Positions 7,761 through 17,264 of a DNA stretch of 64,000 nt are shown piece after piece. Source of the DNA: Noviherbaspirillum humi (GTDB taxonomy: Bacteria; Pseudomonadota; Gammaproteobacteria; Burkholderiales; Burkholderiaceae_D). Each line of letters begins with the position of its first letter. The stretch's first letter is position 1. A program made the position numbers and the translations under genes. The notes beneath the pieces were generated by a model. The model had not been told where the DNA came from. It searched no databases and was given only the letters and a program-made list of their open reading frames with translations. The stretch spans positions 124,001 through 188,000 of the forward strand of contig NZ_FZOT01000002.1 of NCBI RefSeq assembly GCF_900188095.1. Reading direction: 5' to 3'.

Positions 7761-8534
7761 ATGTTAAGCGTATTGGCGGTTCCCGCATTCCAGGACAACT
7801 ATCTCTGGCTGATCCATGACGGCAAGCATGCGGTGGTAGTCGATCCGGGCGACGCGGCGCCGATTCTCGATGCGCTGGCAAGACTGAACCTGTCCCTGAG
7901 CGCTATTCTACTGACACATCACCACGCTGACCATGTCGGGGGCGTGGGCGAATTGACCGACCGCATGCCGGTGCCGGTCTTCGGGCCGCGCAAGGAAGCC
8001 ATTGCCGGCGTGAACCGGCCGCTCGGGGAGGGTGACCATGTCAGCCTGAACGAGCCGCGCCTCGACTTCGACGTCATCGAAGTGCCCGGCCATACCCGCG
8101 GGCACATTGCCTATTTTTCCAGCGGACAGCGCTGGCTGTTCTGCGGCGATACGCTGTTCGCCGGCGGCTGCGGCCGCCTGTTCGAGGGTTCGCCCGAGCA
8201 GATGGTGAGTTCCCTTGCGAAGCTGGCAGCCTTGCCCGACGATACCGCCGTCTACTGCGCGCACGAATACACGCTCTCCAACCTGCGTTTCGCCCAAGCC
8301 GTTGAACCCGGCAACGAGCCGCTCAATCGCCGCATGCAGTCCGAACAGGACAAGCGCGAACGAGGCATTCCCACCGTCCCCTCCTCCATCGGCCTTGAAA
8401 AAGCCACCAATCCCTTCCTCCGCCATACCCATCCTGACATCCTGCGCAAGCTTTCCGACGAGAAAAAGATTTCTTCAGAGGAACCAATTTCGGCCTTCGC
8501 CGCTCTACGGGAATGGAAGAACAATTTCCGTTGA
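7761..8534 (+). CDS. gloB: Hydroxyacylglutathione hydrolase (glyoxalase II)
   Basis: A 257-residue metallo-beta-lactamase-fold enzyme that hydrolyses S-lactoylglutathione to lactate and glutathione, completing methylglyoxal detoxification. The binuclear metal site is seen as THHHADH (H53, H55, D57, H58), then H in [11 protein letters not shown] in [13 protein letters not shown], and H in YCAHEYT. The C-terminal helical domain with NPFLRH, which binds glutathione, is present. Length is typical. It is divergent from the methyltransferase-rnhA-dnaQ operon with only two bases between starts. Confidence 0.97.
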   Translation: MLSVLAVPAFQDNYLWLIHDGKHAVVVDPGDAAPILDALARLNLSLSAILLTHHHADHVGGVGELTDRMPVPVFGPRKEAIAGVNRPLGEGDHVSLNEPRLDFDVIEVPGHTRGHIAYFSSGQRWLFCGDTLFAGGCGRLFEGSPEQMVSSLAKLAALPDDTAVYCAHEYTLSNLRFAQAVEPGNEPLNRRMQSEQDKRERGIPTVPSSIGLEKATNPFLRHTHPDILRKLSDEKKISSEEPISAFAALREWKNNFR

Positions 8535-8593
8535 ATTAACGCAATAGATAGTCTTTACTTTTGTGTAATCATCGCGATTACTTCCGATAAATC

Positions 8594-8623
8594 TTGACGC
8601 AGGAAAACACGATTACGTAAACT
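8594..8623 (+). promoter_or_regulatory. Candidate mltD promoter
   Basis: TTGACG (8594-8599) and TAAACT (8618-8623) are 18 bases apart, in an AT-rich stretch 50 bases before mltD. An inverted repeat GTAATC-N5-GATTAC (8565-8581) precedes it, and GATTAC recurs at 8611, within the spacer. Confidence 0.45.
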
Positions 8624-8672
8624 TCCCATCCTTTACGGCTGGAGTTTGCCAGCCCCACCCCAGAGAGGAAAC

Positions 8673-10274
8673 ATGCACACGCTGAAAAGTCGAAGATTTC
8701 CATTTGCAGCGCTGCTTCTTCTTGCCGCACCCATCGCCAGTACCCAAGCCGCAGACCTTTCCCTTCCGATCCAGAATTGGTCCCAAAGTCTAGTCACCGA
8801 CCTGCCTTACGACCCGAACGACCCGGTCGCTCAGCTCCTCAGCATGGAGGAGGTCGATGTCTGGGGCCGCATCCGGCGCGGCTTTGCAATCCCCGACCTG
8901 GACAATCCGCTGGTGGCCAACCACATCCAGTGGTACACCTCGCGTCCTGACTACATTCAGCGCACCACCACCCGCGCCTCGCGCTATCTGTTCCATGTGG
9001 TGCAGGAACTGGAGAAGCGCGGAATGCCGACCGAGCTGGCGCTGCTGCCCTTCATCGAATCGGCCTTCAATCCGCAGGCGCTGTCGCCGGCGCAGGCAGC
9101 CGGCATGTGGCAATTCATTCCCTCGACCGGCCGCGACTTCAATTTGAAGCAGAGCACGTTCAAGGATGATCGCCGTGACGTGCTGGCGTCCACCGACGCC
9201 GCCCTCGCCTACCTGCAGAAGCTGTACAACATGTTCGGCGACTGGCAGCTCGCGCTGGCCGCCTACAACTGGGGCGAAGGGTCGGTGCAGCGGGCCGTCA
9301 ACAAGAACAAGGCCGCCGGCCTGCCGACCGACTTCAACAGCCTGTCGGCCCTGATGCCGGCGGAAACCCGCAACTACGTGCCCAAGCTGCAGGCAGTGAA
9401 GAACCTGATCGCCGCGCCGGCGCAGTACGGCATCGCCCTGCCCAAGGTAGACAACCAGCCCTACTTCGTCACCATCGGCAAGACGCGCGACATCGACATC
9501 AAGGTCGCCGCCCAGCTCGCCGAGCTGTCGGTGGATGAATTCAAGGCGCTGAATCCGCAGTTCAACCGGCCGGTGATCACCGGCAGCTCGAACACCCAGA
9601 TCCTTCTGCCGCAGAGCAATGCGGAGAAGTTCAAGGCCAACCTGTCGAAATGGGGCCGCGCGCTGTCTTCCTGGACGGCGCACACCGTCACCAGCGCGCG
9701 GGAGCGTATCGAGACCATCGCTTCCAAGTTCGGCACCACGCCGGAAGTGATCCGCGAAGTCAACAACATCCCGCCGCGCATGCGGGTGAAGGCCGGCTCC
9801 ACGGTGCTGGTGCCGAAGACCGATCAGCTGGCCGAAGCCGACATCGCGCCCGAGGTGGCCGACAATGCCCGCCTGGCGATCGAGCCGGACGTGCCCGACA
9901 CCCGCAAGATCTTCGTCAAGGTGGGCAAGCACGATAGTCTGGATTCCATCGCCAGCCGCTACAAGGTGAGCGTGGAACAGATCCGGGGCTGGAACAACCT
10001 GCACCAGAACAAGCTGAGCAAGGGGCAAAGCCTGCAGTTGCAGGTGCCTTTCAACCAGGGCGGCGCGACTCGCACGGCGTCGGCGAAGCATGTAGAGCCG
10101 GCCAGGCCGGCCACGGTCGTGGCGACCGCCTCCAGCAAGCGCGCCGCGGCGCCGGCCCGCCACGTGGCGCGTCCCGCGCCGGCACGCAAGGTCGCCGCTC
10201 CCGCCAAGCAGACTCAGGTAGCGAAGAAGACTGCCGCCCCGGCCAAGCAGCCGGCCAAGAAGCGGCAAGGCTGA
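8673..10274 (+). CDS. mltD: Membrane-bound lytic murein transglycosylase D, with LysM repeats
   Basis: A 533-residue periplasmic enzyme that cleaves peptidoglycan glycan strands to 1,6-anhydro products. A signal peptide (about 1-27, ending TQAA) has no lipobox cysteine, so it is probably not a lipoprotein, unlike E. coli MltD. The SLT catalytic domain lies at about 95-230 with the catalytic Glu in LPFIESAFNP and the motif AGMWQFIPSTG. Two LysM-like segments follow, at about 335-380 (HTVTSARERIETIASKFG) and about 415-460 (VKVGKHDSLDSIASRYK). The C-terminal 70 residues are a low-complexity Ala/Pro/Lys tail. GAGAGGA supports ATG 8673. It is convergent with yejF, only 10 bases apart, with no terminator visible between them. 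Confidence 0.93.
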   Translation: MHTLKSRRFPFAALLLLAAPIASTQAADLSLPIQNWSQSLVTDLPYDPNDPVAQLLSMEEVDVWGRIRRGFAIPDLDNPLVANHIQWYTSRPDYIQRTTTRASRYLFHVVQELEKRGMPTELALLPFIESAFNPQALSPAQAAGMWQFIPSTGRDFNLKQSTFKDDRRDVLASTDAALAYLQKLYNMFGDWQLALAAYNWGEGSVQRAVNKNKAAGLPTDFNSLSALMPAETRNYVPKLQAVKNLIAAPAQYGIALPKVDNQPYFVTIGKTRDIDIKVAAQLAELSVDEFKALNPQFNRPVITGSSNTQILLPQSNAEKFKANLSKWGRALSSWTAHTVTSARERIETIASKFGTTPEVIREVNNIPPRMRVKAGSTVLVPKTDQLAEADIAPEVADNARLAIEPDVPDTRKIFVKVGKHDSLDSIASRYKVSVEQIRGWNNLHQNKLSKGQSLQLQVPFNQGGATRTASAKHVEPARPATVVATASSKRAAAPARHVARPAPARKVAAPAKQTQVAKKTAAPAKQPAKKRQG

Positions 10275-10284
10275 ACCCGGCGAC

Positions 10285-11877
10285 TTACCCGGCGGGCGCC
10301 AGCTCGGTCGAGTAAGTCGAAGCCGCCAGCAGGCGGCGCGTGTAAGGCTGCGTCGGATTGGACAGCACGTCCTCCGTCATGCCGCTCTCCACCACTTTCC
10401 CGTCCTTCATCACCATCACCCGATGCGCCATGGCGCGGATCACGGCGAGGTCATGGCTGATGAAGAGATACGCCATGCCGTATTTTCGCTGCAGCTCGGC
10501 CAGCAGTTGCAGCACCTGCTTCTGCACCGAGACATCGAGTGACGAGGTTGGCTCGTCCAGCAGGATCAGCTCCGGCTTCAGCACCAGAGCGCGGGCAACC
10601 GCTATTCGCTGACGCTGGCCGCCGGAAAATTCATGCGGGTAGCGCGACATCATTTCCGGCGCCAGTCCCACTTCGTGCAGGCCCTGGGCCACCGCATCCC
10701 GCAGCTGGACGCGCCCGAGCTGCGGCTGATGCAGCGCTAGGCCCTCGCCGACGATCTGCTCGATGGTACGGCGCGGCGAGAGGGAAGCGAATGGATCCTG
10801 AAACACCACCTGCATGCGGGAGCGCAGCGGCCGCAGCGCAGTGCTGTTCATGTCGCTGATGGCGTGATCGCGGAAGCGGATGCTGCCTTCTACCTGAGCC
10901 GACGACAGCCGCAGCAGCGCCATGCCGAGCGTCGACTTGCCGGAGCCCGACTCGCCGACGATGCCGAGCGTTTCATGCGGCCGCAGACGCAGGTCGACGT
11001 TGTCCACCGCGACGAAAGGCGTCTGCTTGAACCAGCCGCGCTTGATCATGAAGGTGCAGCGCATTTTTTCAGCCGACAGGAGGGGCGGCACCTCGTCGCC
11101 GACGGCGGCCACCATGCGCTGCGGATGGCTGGCCAGCAGCTTCCTGGTATAGGGCTCGCGTGGATTGGCGAACAGTTCGGCAGTGGAAGCGGTCTCGATC
11201 AGCCGGCCGCTTTCCATCACCCCCACCCTGTCGGCGAAATGCCGCACCAGGTTGAGGTCATGGGTGATCATCAGCACCGCCATGTTCTCCTCGCGCTGCA
11301 GCTGGTTCAGCAGTTCGAGGATCTGTACCTGGATGGTGACGTCGAGCGCGGTGGTCGGCTCGTCGGCGATCAGCAGCTTGGGCTTGCAGGCCAGGGCCAT
11401 GGCGATCATCGCCCGCTGCCGCTGCCCGCCGGACAACTGGTGCGGATAGGCCAGCGCCCGCCGCGCCGGCTCCGGAATGCCGGTCTTGTCGAGCAGATCA
11501 ACCGCCCGCTTCGCCGCTTCGCGCGCATTGATCCCCTCGTGCAGCATCAGCACCTCGGCGATCTGGTTGCCGATGGTGAACAGCGGATTCAGCGCCGTCA
11601 TCGGCTCCTGAAAGATCATGGCGATGTCATTGCCGCGCACGGCCCGCATCGCCTGCTCCGACTTGCGCAGGATGTCCTGCCCTTCGAACAGGATGCTGCC
11701 TTCATAGGCGGCGTCCTGGTTGAGGCGCATCAGCGAGAGCGAGGTCACCGTCTTGCCGGAACCAGACTCTCCCACCAGTGCGAACTTCTCGCCAGGCGCG
11801 ATGGAGAAGCTGACGTCGTCCACCACGGTGGCCTCGCCGAAGCGCACGCGCAGGTTGCGCACATCCAGCAGGCTCAT
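10285..11877 (-). CDS. yejF: Microcin C/oligopeptide-type ABC transporter ATP-binding protein (two fused ATPase domains)
   Basis: A 530-residue protein with two complete nucleotide-binding domains. Walker A GESGSGKT lies near residue 36 and again, as GESGSGKS, near 310; signature motifs are LSGGQRQR and FSGGQRQR; Walker B motifs are [12 protein letters not shown] and [12 protein letters not shown]. The fused-ATPase layout plus the gene order yejA-yejB-yejE-yejF identifies the YejABEF importer, which takes up peptides including microcin C-type compounds. Its ATG overlaps the yejE stop (ATGA). It is the last gene of the operon. Confidence 0.95.
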   Translation of the reverse strand: MSLLDVRNLRVRFGEATVVDDVSFSIAPGEKFALVGESGSGKTVTSLSLMRLNQDAAYEGSILFEGQDILRKSEQAMRAVRGNDIAMIFQEPMTALNPLFTIGNQIAEVLMLHEGINAREAAKRAVDLLDKTGIPEPARRALAYPHQLSGGQRQRAMIAMALACKPKLLIADEPTTALDVTIQVQILELLNQLQREENMAVLMITHDLNLVRHFADRVGVMESGRLIETASTAELFANPREPYTRKLLASHPQRMVAAVGDEVPPLLSAEKMRCTFMIKRGWFKQTPFVAVDNVDLRLRPHETLGIVGESGSGKSTLGMALLRLSSAQVEGSIRFRDHAISDMNSTALRPLRSRMQVVFQDPFASLSPRRTIEQIVGEGLALHQPQLGRVQLRDAVAQGLHEVGLAPEMMSRYPHEFSGGQRQRIAVARALVLKPELILLDEPTSSLDVSVQKQVLQLLAELQRKYGMAYLFISHDLAVIRAMAHRVMVMKDGKVVESGMTEDVLSNPTQPYTRRLLAASTYSTELAPAG

Positions 11878-12962
11878 GCCTTCCTCCGCACGTCAAGGGC
11901 GTTGCGCAGCGCATCGCCGATATTGGTCAGCAGCAGCAGCGTGACGGTCAGCACGCCGAAGGTCGACAGCGCGATCCACCACGCATCGAGGTTGTTCTTG
12001 CCTTGGGCGAGCAGCTCGCCCAGGCTGGGCGTGGAAGGCGGCACGCCGAGGCCGAGGAAGTCGAGGCTGGTCAGTGCCAGGATGGCGCCGCTCATGCGGA
12101 ACGGCAGGAAGGTGACGACGGGCGTGAGGCTGTTGGGCAGCACATGGCGCCAGATGATCTGGCGGTTCGACAGCCCAAGCGCCCGGGCTGCCTGCACATA
12201 CTCCAGGTTACGGTTGCGCAGGAAGTCGGCGCGCACATAATCGGACAGGCCCATCCAGCCGAACAGCGACAGCAGCACCAGCAGCAGTCCAATGCTGGGC
12301 TCGAAGATGGACGAAAAAATGATCAGCAGGTAGAGCTCCGGCATGGAGCCCCAGATCTCCATGAAGCGCTGAAAGAAGAGGTCGGTGCGGCCGGCGAAGT
12401 AGCCCTGTATCGCGCCGGTGATCAAGCCAAGAATGACGCCGGTGATGGTGAGCGCCAGCCCGAACAGCACCGATACCCGGAAGCCATACAGCAGCCGGGC
12501 GAACACGTCGCGGCCGCGGTCGTCGGTGCCGAGCCAGTTTTCGGAGGAAGGCGGCGCCGGATTGGGGGACTTGGCGAAATAATTCAGCGTGTCGTAGCGA
12601 TAGTGGTTGATCGGGTAGACGGCCCAGTTGCCCGGCTTGCGGAACTGGTCCTGGATGAAGGGATCGAGGTAGTCGGCGGGCGAGGCGAAGTCGCCGCCGA
12701 AGGCCTGCTCCGAATAAGTCTTCACGATCGGAAAATACATCTGGCCGTTGTAGCGGGCCAGCAGCGGCCGGTCGTTCGAAATCACTTCCGCCATCAGGCT
12801 GAGCGCGAACAGCACGGCGAAGAGGATGAGGCTGACATAGCCGCGCCGGTTCTGGCGGAAGCGCAGCCAGATGCGGCGCCACGGCGAGATCGAGGGCTTC
12901 AGGTCCGGGATGGCTCGGGCGGTGACATCCTCGTTGGAGGCGTGGGTGGTGACGGTGCTCAT
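11874..12962 (-). CDS. yejE: Peptide ABC transporter permease YejE
   Basis: A 362-residue inner-membrane permease of the DppC/OppC class. After a short cytoplasmic N-terminus (RRIWLRFRQNRRGYVSLILF) there is a first membrane helix. A long periplasmic insertion (about 70-150), characteristic of YejE, follows, and then five further helices. The ATPase-coupling loop is seen as EYVQAARALGLSNRQIIWRHVLPN. The ATG at 12962 overlaps the yejB stop (ATGA), and the stop overlaps the yejF start, so yejBEF are translationally coupled. Confidence 0.94.
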   Translation of the reverse strand: MSTVTTHASNEDVTARAIPDLKPSISPWRRIWLRFRQNRRGYVSLILFAVLFALSLMAEVISNDRPLLARYNGQMYFPIVKTYSEQAFGGDFASPADYLDPFIQDQFRKPGNWAVYPINHYRYDTLNYFAKSPNPAPPSSENWLGTDDRGRDVFARLLYGFRVSVLFGLALTITGVILGLITGAIQGYFAGRTDLFFQRFMEIWGSMPELYLLIIFSSIFEPSIGLLLVLLSLFGWMGLSDYVRADFLRNRNLEYVQAARALGLSNRQIIWRHVLPNSLTPVVTFLPFRMSGAILALTSLDFLGLGVPPSTPSLGELLAQGKNNLDAWWIALSTFGVLTVTLLLLTNIGDALRNALDVRRKA

Positions 12963-14017
12963 CGGCTCAGGCTTTCGAACTGGACGCGCGGGTCGGCCCA
13001 GACATAGCAGAGATCGCCCAGCAGCTTCACCACCAGGCCGATCAGGGTGAACAGGTAGAGCGTGCCCATTACCACCGGATAGTCGCGCCGCACCACCGAC
13101 TCGTAAGACAGCAGGCCCAGGCCATCGAGCGAGAACAGGGTCTCGATGAGCAGGCTGCCGGCGAAGAAGGCGCCGATGAAGGCGGCCGGGAAGCCGGTCA
13201 CCAGCGGAATCAGCGCATTGCGAAACACATGCTTGTACAGCACCGTGCGCTCGCTCAAACCCTTGGCGCGGGCGGTCAGCACGTACTGCTTGCGGATCTC
13301 CTCGAGGAAGGTGTTCTTGGTGAGCATGGTCATGACGGCGAAGGAACCGGCCACCGAGGCGGTCACCGGCAGGGCGATGTGCCACAGGTAGTCGGCGACC
13401 TTGCCGAACCACGACAGGGTTTCCCAGTTGTCCGAGGTCAGTCCGCGCAGCGGGAACCATTGGACGAAGCTGCCGCCGCCGAACATCACCAGCAGGAACA
13501 CGCCGAGCACGAAGCCAGGAATGGAGTAGCCGACCAGCACCAGCATGCTGGTAGCGACGTCGAAGCGGCTGCCTTCCCGCATCGCCTTGGCGATGCCGAG
13601 CGGAACAGAGATGAAGTAAGTCAGGAAGAAGGTCCAGAGGCCGATGGTGATCGACACCGGCAGCTTCGACTTCACCAGCGACCACACATCCTTGTGGTGG
13701 TAGAAGCTCTGGCCGAGGTCGAAGGTGGCGAAGCCCTTGAGCATCTGCAGGAAGCGATCCGGCGCCGGCTTGTCGAAGCCGTACAGCGCCTTGATTTCCT
13801 TGACCCGCTCGGCGTCGATGCCCTGGCGCCCGCGGTAGTCGGAGGCGCCGCGGCCGGAGGCCTCTCCGCCGCCGCCCTGGGTCTTGAGCTCCATCAGCGC
13901 CTGCTCCACCGGGCCGCCGGGCACGAACTGGATCACGACGAAGGTGATGGTGACGACGCCGATCAGCGTCGGCAGCATCAGCAGCAGGCGCTTGGCGATG
14001 TAGGACCAGAGATTCAT
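12959..14017 (-). CDS. yejB: Peptide ABC transporter permease YejB
   Basis: A 352-residue permease of the DppB/OppB class. An N-terminal membrane helix (RLLLMLPTLIGVVTITFVVIQ) is followed by VPGGPVEQ, a conserved feature of the family, then a Gly-rich insertion (about 47-62) and five more helices. The coupling motif is YVLTARAKGLSERTVLYKHVFRNALIP. It pairs with YejE to form the membrane channel. It starts 20 bases after yejA and overlaps yejE by four bases. Confidence 0.95.
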   Translation of the reverse strand: MNLWSYIAKRLLLMLPTLIGVVTITFVVIQFVPGGPVEQALMELKTQGGGGEASGRGASDYRGRQGIDAERVKEIKALYGFDKPAPDRFLQMLKGFATFDLGQSFYHHKDVWSLVKSKLPVSITIGLWTFFLTYFISVPLGIAKAMREGSRFDVATSMLVLVGYSIPGFVLGVFLLVMFGGGSFVQWFPLRGLTSDNWETLSWFGKVADYLWHIALPVTASVAGSFAVMTMLTKNTFLEEIRKQYVLTARAKGLSERTVLYKHVFRNALIPLVTGFPAAFIGAFFAGSLLIETLFSLDGLGLLSYESVVRRDYPVVMGTLYLFTLIGLVVKLLGDLCYVWADPRVQFESLSR

Positions 14018-14037
14018 GGCTTTCCTTTTCTATGCCG

Positions 14038-15837
14038 TCAGCGCGGCTTGGCTTGCCACCAGGTCGAGATCACATACGGATCGGCCTGATAGTAGAGCGG
14101 CGGCTGCTGCGGGATGCCGAAGCGATTGCGGTAGGCGACGCGGTGGGTCGACGAATACCAGTGCGGCACCACCAAGAATTTGTGCAGCAGCACCCGATCC
14201 AGCGCACGAGACGCCGCCACCAGCTCCTTGCGGCTGGTGGCGGCCACCAGGGCTTCCACCAGCTTGTCCACCACCGGATCCTTGAGGCCGAAGGTGTTGG
14301 AGGAACCCTTTTCATCCGCCGCCTTGGAGCCGAACATGTCGAACATCTCGTTGCCCGGACTGTTGACGTCGGGGAAGCGGTTGCTGGTCATGTCGAAGTC
14401 GAACTCCTCCATGCGCTTCTGCACCAGGGCGAAGTCGGCGGTGCGCTGGTTGACCTGGATGCCGAGCTTCTGCAGGTTTCGCACATACACGCTGATGATG
14501 CGCGACAGCGCCGACTGGTCGTCCAGGATCTCGAACACGAAAGGCTCCCCTTTCGCATTGCGCAGCGCGCCGTCGCGGTACTCCCAGCCGGCCTGCCTGA
14601 ACAGCTCGCGTGCCTTCATCAGGTTGGCGCGCAGGGAATTCGGCGAATCGGTGGACGGCGGCACCGGCGCCGGGCCGAACACCGCCGGATCGAGCTTGTC
14701 GCGCAGCGGTTCCAGCAATTTCAGTTCATCCGGACCGGGCATGCCGGTGGCGCCCAGTTCGCTGTTGTTGAAGAAGGAGTAGATGCGCTTGTACTGGCCA
14801 TAGAACAGCTGGCGGTTCATCCATTCGAAGTCCAGCGCCAGGCCGAGCGCCTGCCGCACCCGGACGTCCTGGAACTGCGGCCGCCGCAGGTTCATCACGA
14901 AGCCCTGCATGCCGGCGCCGTTGGAATGCTGGAGCGCGCGCTTGACGATTTCGCCGTTCTCGAACTTCGGCCCGGTATAGGCGCGCGCCCAGTTCTTGGC
15001 GCTGTACTCCACCACCACATCGAACTCGCCGGCCTTGAAGGCTTCGAGGCGGGCGACGTCATCCTTGTAGAAGCGGTAGAAGATGCGCTCGAAGTTGTAC
15101 ATGCCGCGCCGCGCCGGCACGGCGTCGCCCCAGTAGGCCGGATTGCGCTTGTAAGTGATGGAGCGGCCGACGTCGTAGCGCTCGATCAGGTAGGGTCCGG
15201 TGGCGATCGGCGGCTCGAGCTGGATCTTGTCGAAGCTGGTGTTGGCGCCCCACTTGCGCGAGAAGACCGGCACGCCGCCGACGATCAAGGGCAGTTCATG
15301 GTTCAGGCTCTTGAAGTCGAAGCGCACCGTGCGCTCGTCCAGCACCACGCATTGCTTGACCTCGGCGAACACGATCTTGAACTGCGGCGCACCCTTGGCC
15401 ATCAGGGTGTCGAAGGAATGCTTGACGTCGGCGGCGGTGACCGGGTCGCCATTGTTGAAGCGCGCCTTCGGATTGAGGCGAAAGGTCATCGCCATGCGGT
15501 CCGGCGCCAGTTCCATGTCTTCCGCCAGCAAGCCGTACATGGTGGCCACCTCGTCAGCGGAACTGGCTGCCAGGGTCTCGAACATCAGGTTGGAGACGCC
15601 GGCCGCCGCCACGCCCTTGAGCGAGAAGGGATTGAATTTGTCGAAGCTGGTGCGGCGGTCGGGATTGGCGAGAAACAGCTCGCCGCCGCGCGGCGCATCC
15701 GGATTCACGTAGCCGAAATGCGTGAAGTCCTTCGGGTACTTCGGGGTGTCGTACAGGGAAAATGCATGCGCTGCGCTGGCGGCGCCATGCTGGCCGAGAC
15801 AACTGCAGAACAGTAGGGAAAGAAAGAATGTGCGCAT
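14038..15837 (-). CDS. yejA: Extracellular peptide-binding protein YejA
   Basis: A 599-residue family 5 solute-binding protein that delivers substrate to YejBEF in the periplasm. The signal peptide is about residues 1-25 (MRTFFLSLLFCSCLG...AAHA). The mature part contains typical family 5 segments: GLLAEDMELAPDRMAMTFRLNPKARFNNGDPVTAADVKHSFDTL, KWGA and the C-terminal WYSSTHRVAYRNRFG. ATG 15837 places the signal peptide at the N-terminus; longer in-frame starts upstream would bury it. It heads the yejABEF operon and diverges from fabI. Confidence 0.93.
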   Translation of the reverse strand: MRTFFLSLLFCSCLGQHGAASAAHAFSLYDTPKYPKDFTHFGYVNPDAPRGGELFLANPDRRTSFDKFNPFSLKGVAAAGVSNLMFETLAASSADEVATMYGLLAEDMELAPDRMAMTFRLNPKARFNNGDPVTAADVKHSFDTLMAKGAPQFKIVFAEVKQCVVLDERTVRFDFKSLNHELPLIVGGVPVFSRKWGANTSFDKIQLEPPIATGPYLIERYDVGRSITYKRNPAYWGDAVPARRGMYNFERIFYRFYKDDVARLEAFKAGEFDVVVEYSAKNWARAYTGPKFENGEIVKRALQHSNGAGMQGFVMNLRRPQFQDVRVRQALGLALDFEWMNRQLFYGQYKRIYSFFNNSELGATGMPGPDELKLLEPLRDKLDPAVFGPAPVPPSTDSPNSLRANLMKARELFRQAGWEYRDGALRNAKGEPFVFEILDDQSALSRIISVYVRNLQKLGIQVNQRTADFALVQKRMEEFDFDMTSNRFPDVNSPGNEMFDMFGSKAADEKGSSNTFGLKDPVVDKLVEALVAATSRKELVAASRALDRVLLHKFLVVPHWYSSTHRVAYRNRFGIPQQPPLYYQADPYVISTWWQAKPR

Positions 15838-16118
15838 TCGCGGTTTTTTCTTGCCGGGGCTGGCGGTAGGTGGGGCCATTTTACCGAAAGACATTTCGGG
15901 CCGGGCAAAGATTCCTCCCCATCGGAAAAACCGTTGATGCGGACATGATGCCAGCGGCGCGTCAGGCAGTCGCCGACGGCGCATATTGCCCTGACAACCC
16001 CGAAGCGCCTACAATCTCGCCCATTCCGCATTACCCGCGATATCAACCCATCCGCTTTCCGCCTCCGCTTTCGCTGCAACGTGGCGGCGCTGCGCAGGCG
16101 GATCCACCTGGAGTCAAC

Positions 16119-16901
16119 ATGGCGTTCCTGCAAGGCAAGAAATTACTCATCACCGGCCTCCTCTCCAACCGTTCCATCGCCTACGGCATCGCCAAGGCCT
16201 GCAAGCGCGAAGGCGCGGAACTGGCCTTCACCTACGTCGGCGAGCGCTTCAAGGACCGCATCACCGATTTCGCCAAGGAGTTCGAGAGCGAGCTGGTATT
16301 CGACTGCGACGTTGGCAGCGATGAGCAGATCAATGCCCTGTTCGCCGACCTCGGCAAGACGTGGGACAAGTTCGATGGCTTCGTGCACGCCATCGGCTTC
16401 GCGCCGCGCGAGGCGATCGGCGGCGATTTCCTCGACGGCCTTTCCCGCGAGAACTTCAAGATCGCCCACGACATTTCGGCTTACAGCTTTCCCGCCATGG
16501 CCAAGGCCGCGCTGCCGATGCTGAATGAAAACGCCGCGCTGCTGACCCTGAGCTATCTCGGCGCCATCCGCTCCGTTCCCAACTACAACACCATGGGCTT
16601 GGCGAAAGCATCGCTGGAAGCCAGCGTGCGCTACCTCGCCGAATCGCTGGGCAAGCGCGGCGTACGCGTCAACGGCATTTCCGCCGGCCCGATCAAGACC
16701 CTGGCCGCCAGCGGCATCAAGGATTTCGGCAAGATGCTGAACATCGTGGCGAAGAACGCTCCGCTGCGCCGCAACGTCACCATCGACGATGTCGGCAATG
16801 CGGCGGCCTTCCTGCTATCCGACCTCGCCGGCGGCATCACTGCAGAAATCACCTATGTGGACGGCGGTTTCTCTCAGGTGATGTACAGCCCCGAAGAGTA
16901 A
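16119..16901 (+). CDS. fabI: Enoyl-[acyl-carrier-protein] reductase (NADH)
   Basis: A 260-residue short-chain dehydrogenase-type enzyme that catalyses the last reduction of each fatty-acid elongation cycle. The cofactor loop starts [16 protein letters not shown]146, Y156 and K163 ([20 protein letters not shown]) coincide with the numbering of the catalytic residues of E. coli FabI. The substrate-loop region [10 protein letters not shown] is also conserved. It is a single gene, divergent from yejA; CTGGAG precedes ATG 16119. An inverted repeat after the stop (16928-16955) lacks a T-tract. Confidence 0.97.
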   Translation: MAFLQGKKLLITGLLSNRSIAYGIAKACKREGAELAFTYVGERFKDRITDFAKEFESELVFDCDVGSDEQINALFADLGKTWDKFDGFVHAIGFAPREAIGGDFLDGLSRENFKIAHDISAYSFPAMAKAALPMLNENAALLTLSYLGAIRSVPNYNTMGLAKASLEASVRYLAESLGKRGVRVNGISAGPIKTLAASGIKDFGKMLNIVAKNAPLRRNVTIDDVGNAAAFLLSDLAGGITAEITYVDGGFSQVMYSPEE

Positions 16902-17264
16902 GTCTTGCCCAGCGTTAATGCATGCGAGAAACCTTGCTTCCTTCAGCAAGGTTTCGTGCGTCATCAGGAGGGATATTCACAAGAAAACAGATCTTTAAGA
17001 GGCATATAATCAAACACGCAGTTCGATAAGCCTGTATAATTCTGTTTGTGCGCAATTCATCGCACATCGCCGCATCGCGAACCCTTTAGCATCTCGATAA
17101 AGCCATCCCGCCCTTTGGTGTCGCATTAGAACACCGTCCCGGCGCAAAGCTTTGTGCCGAAATCTCTCAGATTTTTTCTCAGCAGTTTCGTTGGTTGGCG
17201 TTGCATTTTCCGCGTTTGCCGCATTGGTCCGGCAGCGCAACGTATTGAACTACGAAAGTAAATA
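16902..17264 (+). promoter_or_regulatory. rhlE upstream region: two -10 boxes and a long structured leader
   Basis: No gene is seen in these 363 bases. TATAAT occurs perfectly at 17005-17010 and again at 17035-17040, 30 bases apart. The predicted transcript leader is 215-245 bases. It contains a near-perfect hairpin (17140-17159, one G-U pair) followed directly by AAATCT-CTC-AGATTT plus further T residues (17160-17177), which looks like a weak intrinsic terminator. Long structured leaders are known for bacterial DEAD-box helicase and cold-shock genes; that this one regulates rhlE is inference. Confidence 0.45.

Noticed and set aside
14032-15816. Long plus-strand open frame opposite yejA
   Set aside because: Shadow frame; the minus-strand product has a signal peptide and family 5 binding-protein motifs.
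16928-16955. Ten-base-pair inverted repeat after fabI as a terminator
   Set aside because: The arms pair perfectly but no T-tract follows on either strand, so intrinsic termination is not supported.
17010-17240. Minus-strand open frame of 76 codons in the fabI-rhlE gap
   Set aside because: No ribosome-binding site or recognisable sequence; the stretch is better read as the rhlE leader.
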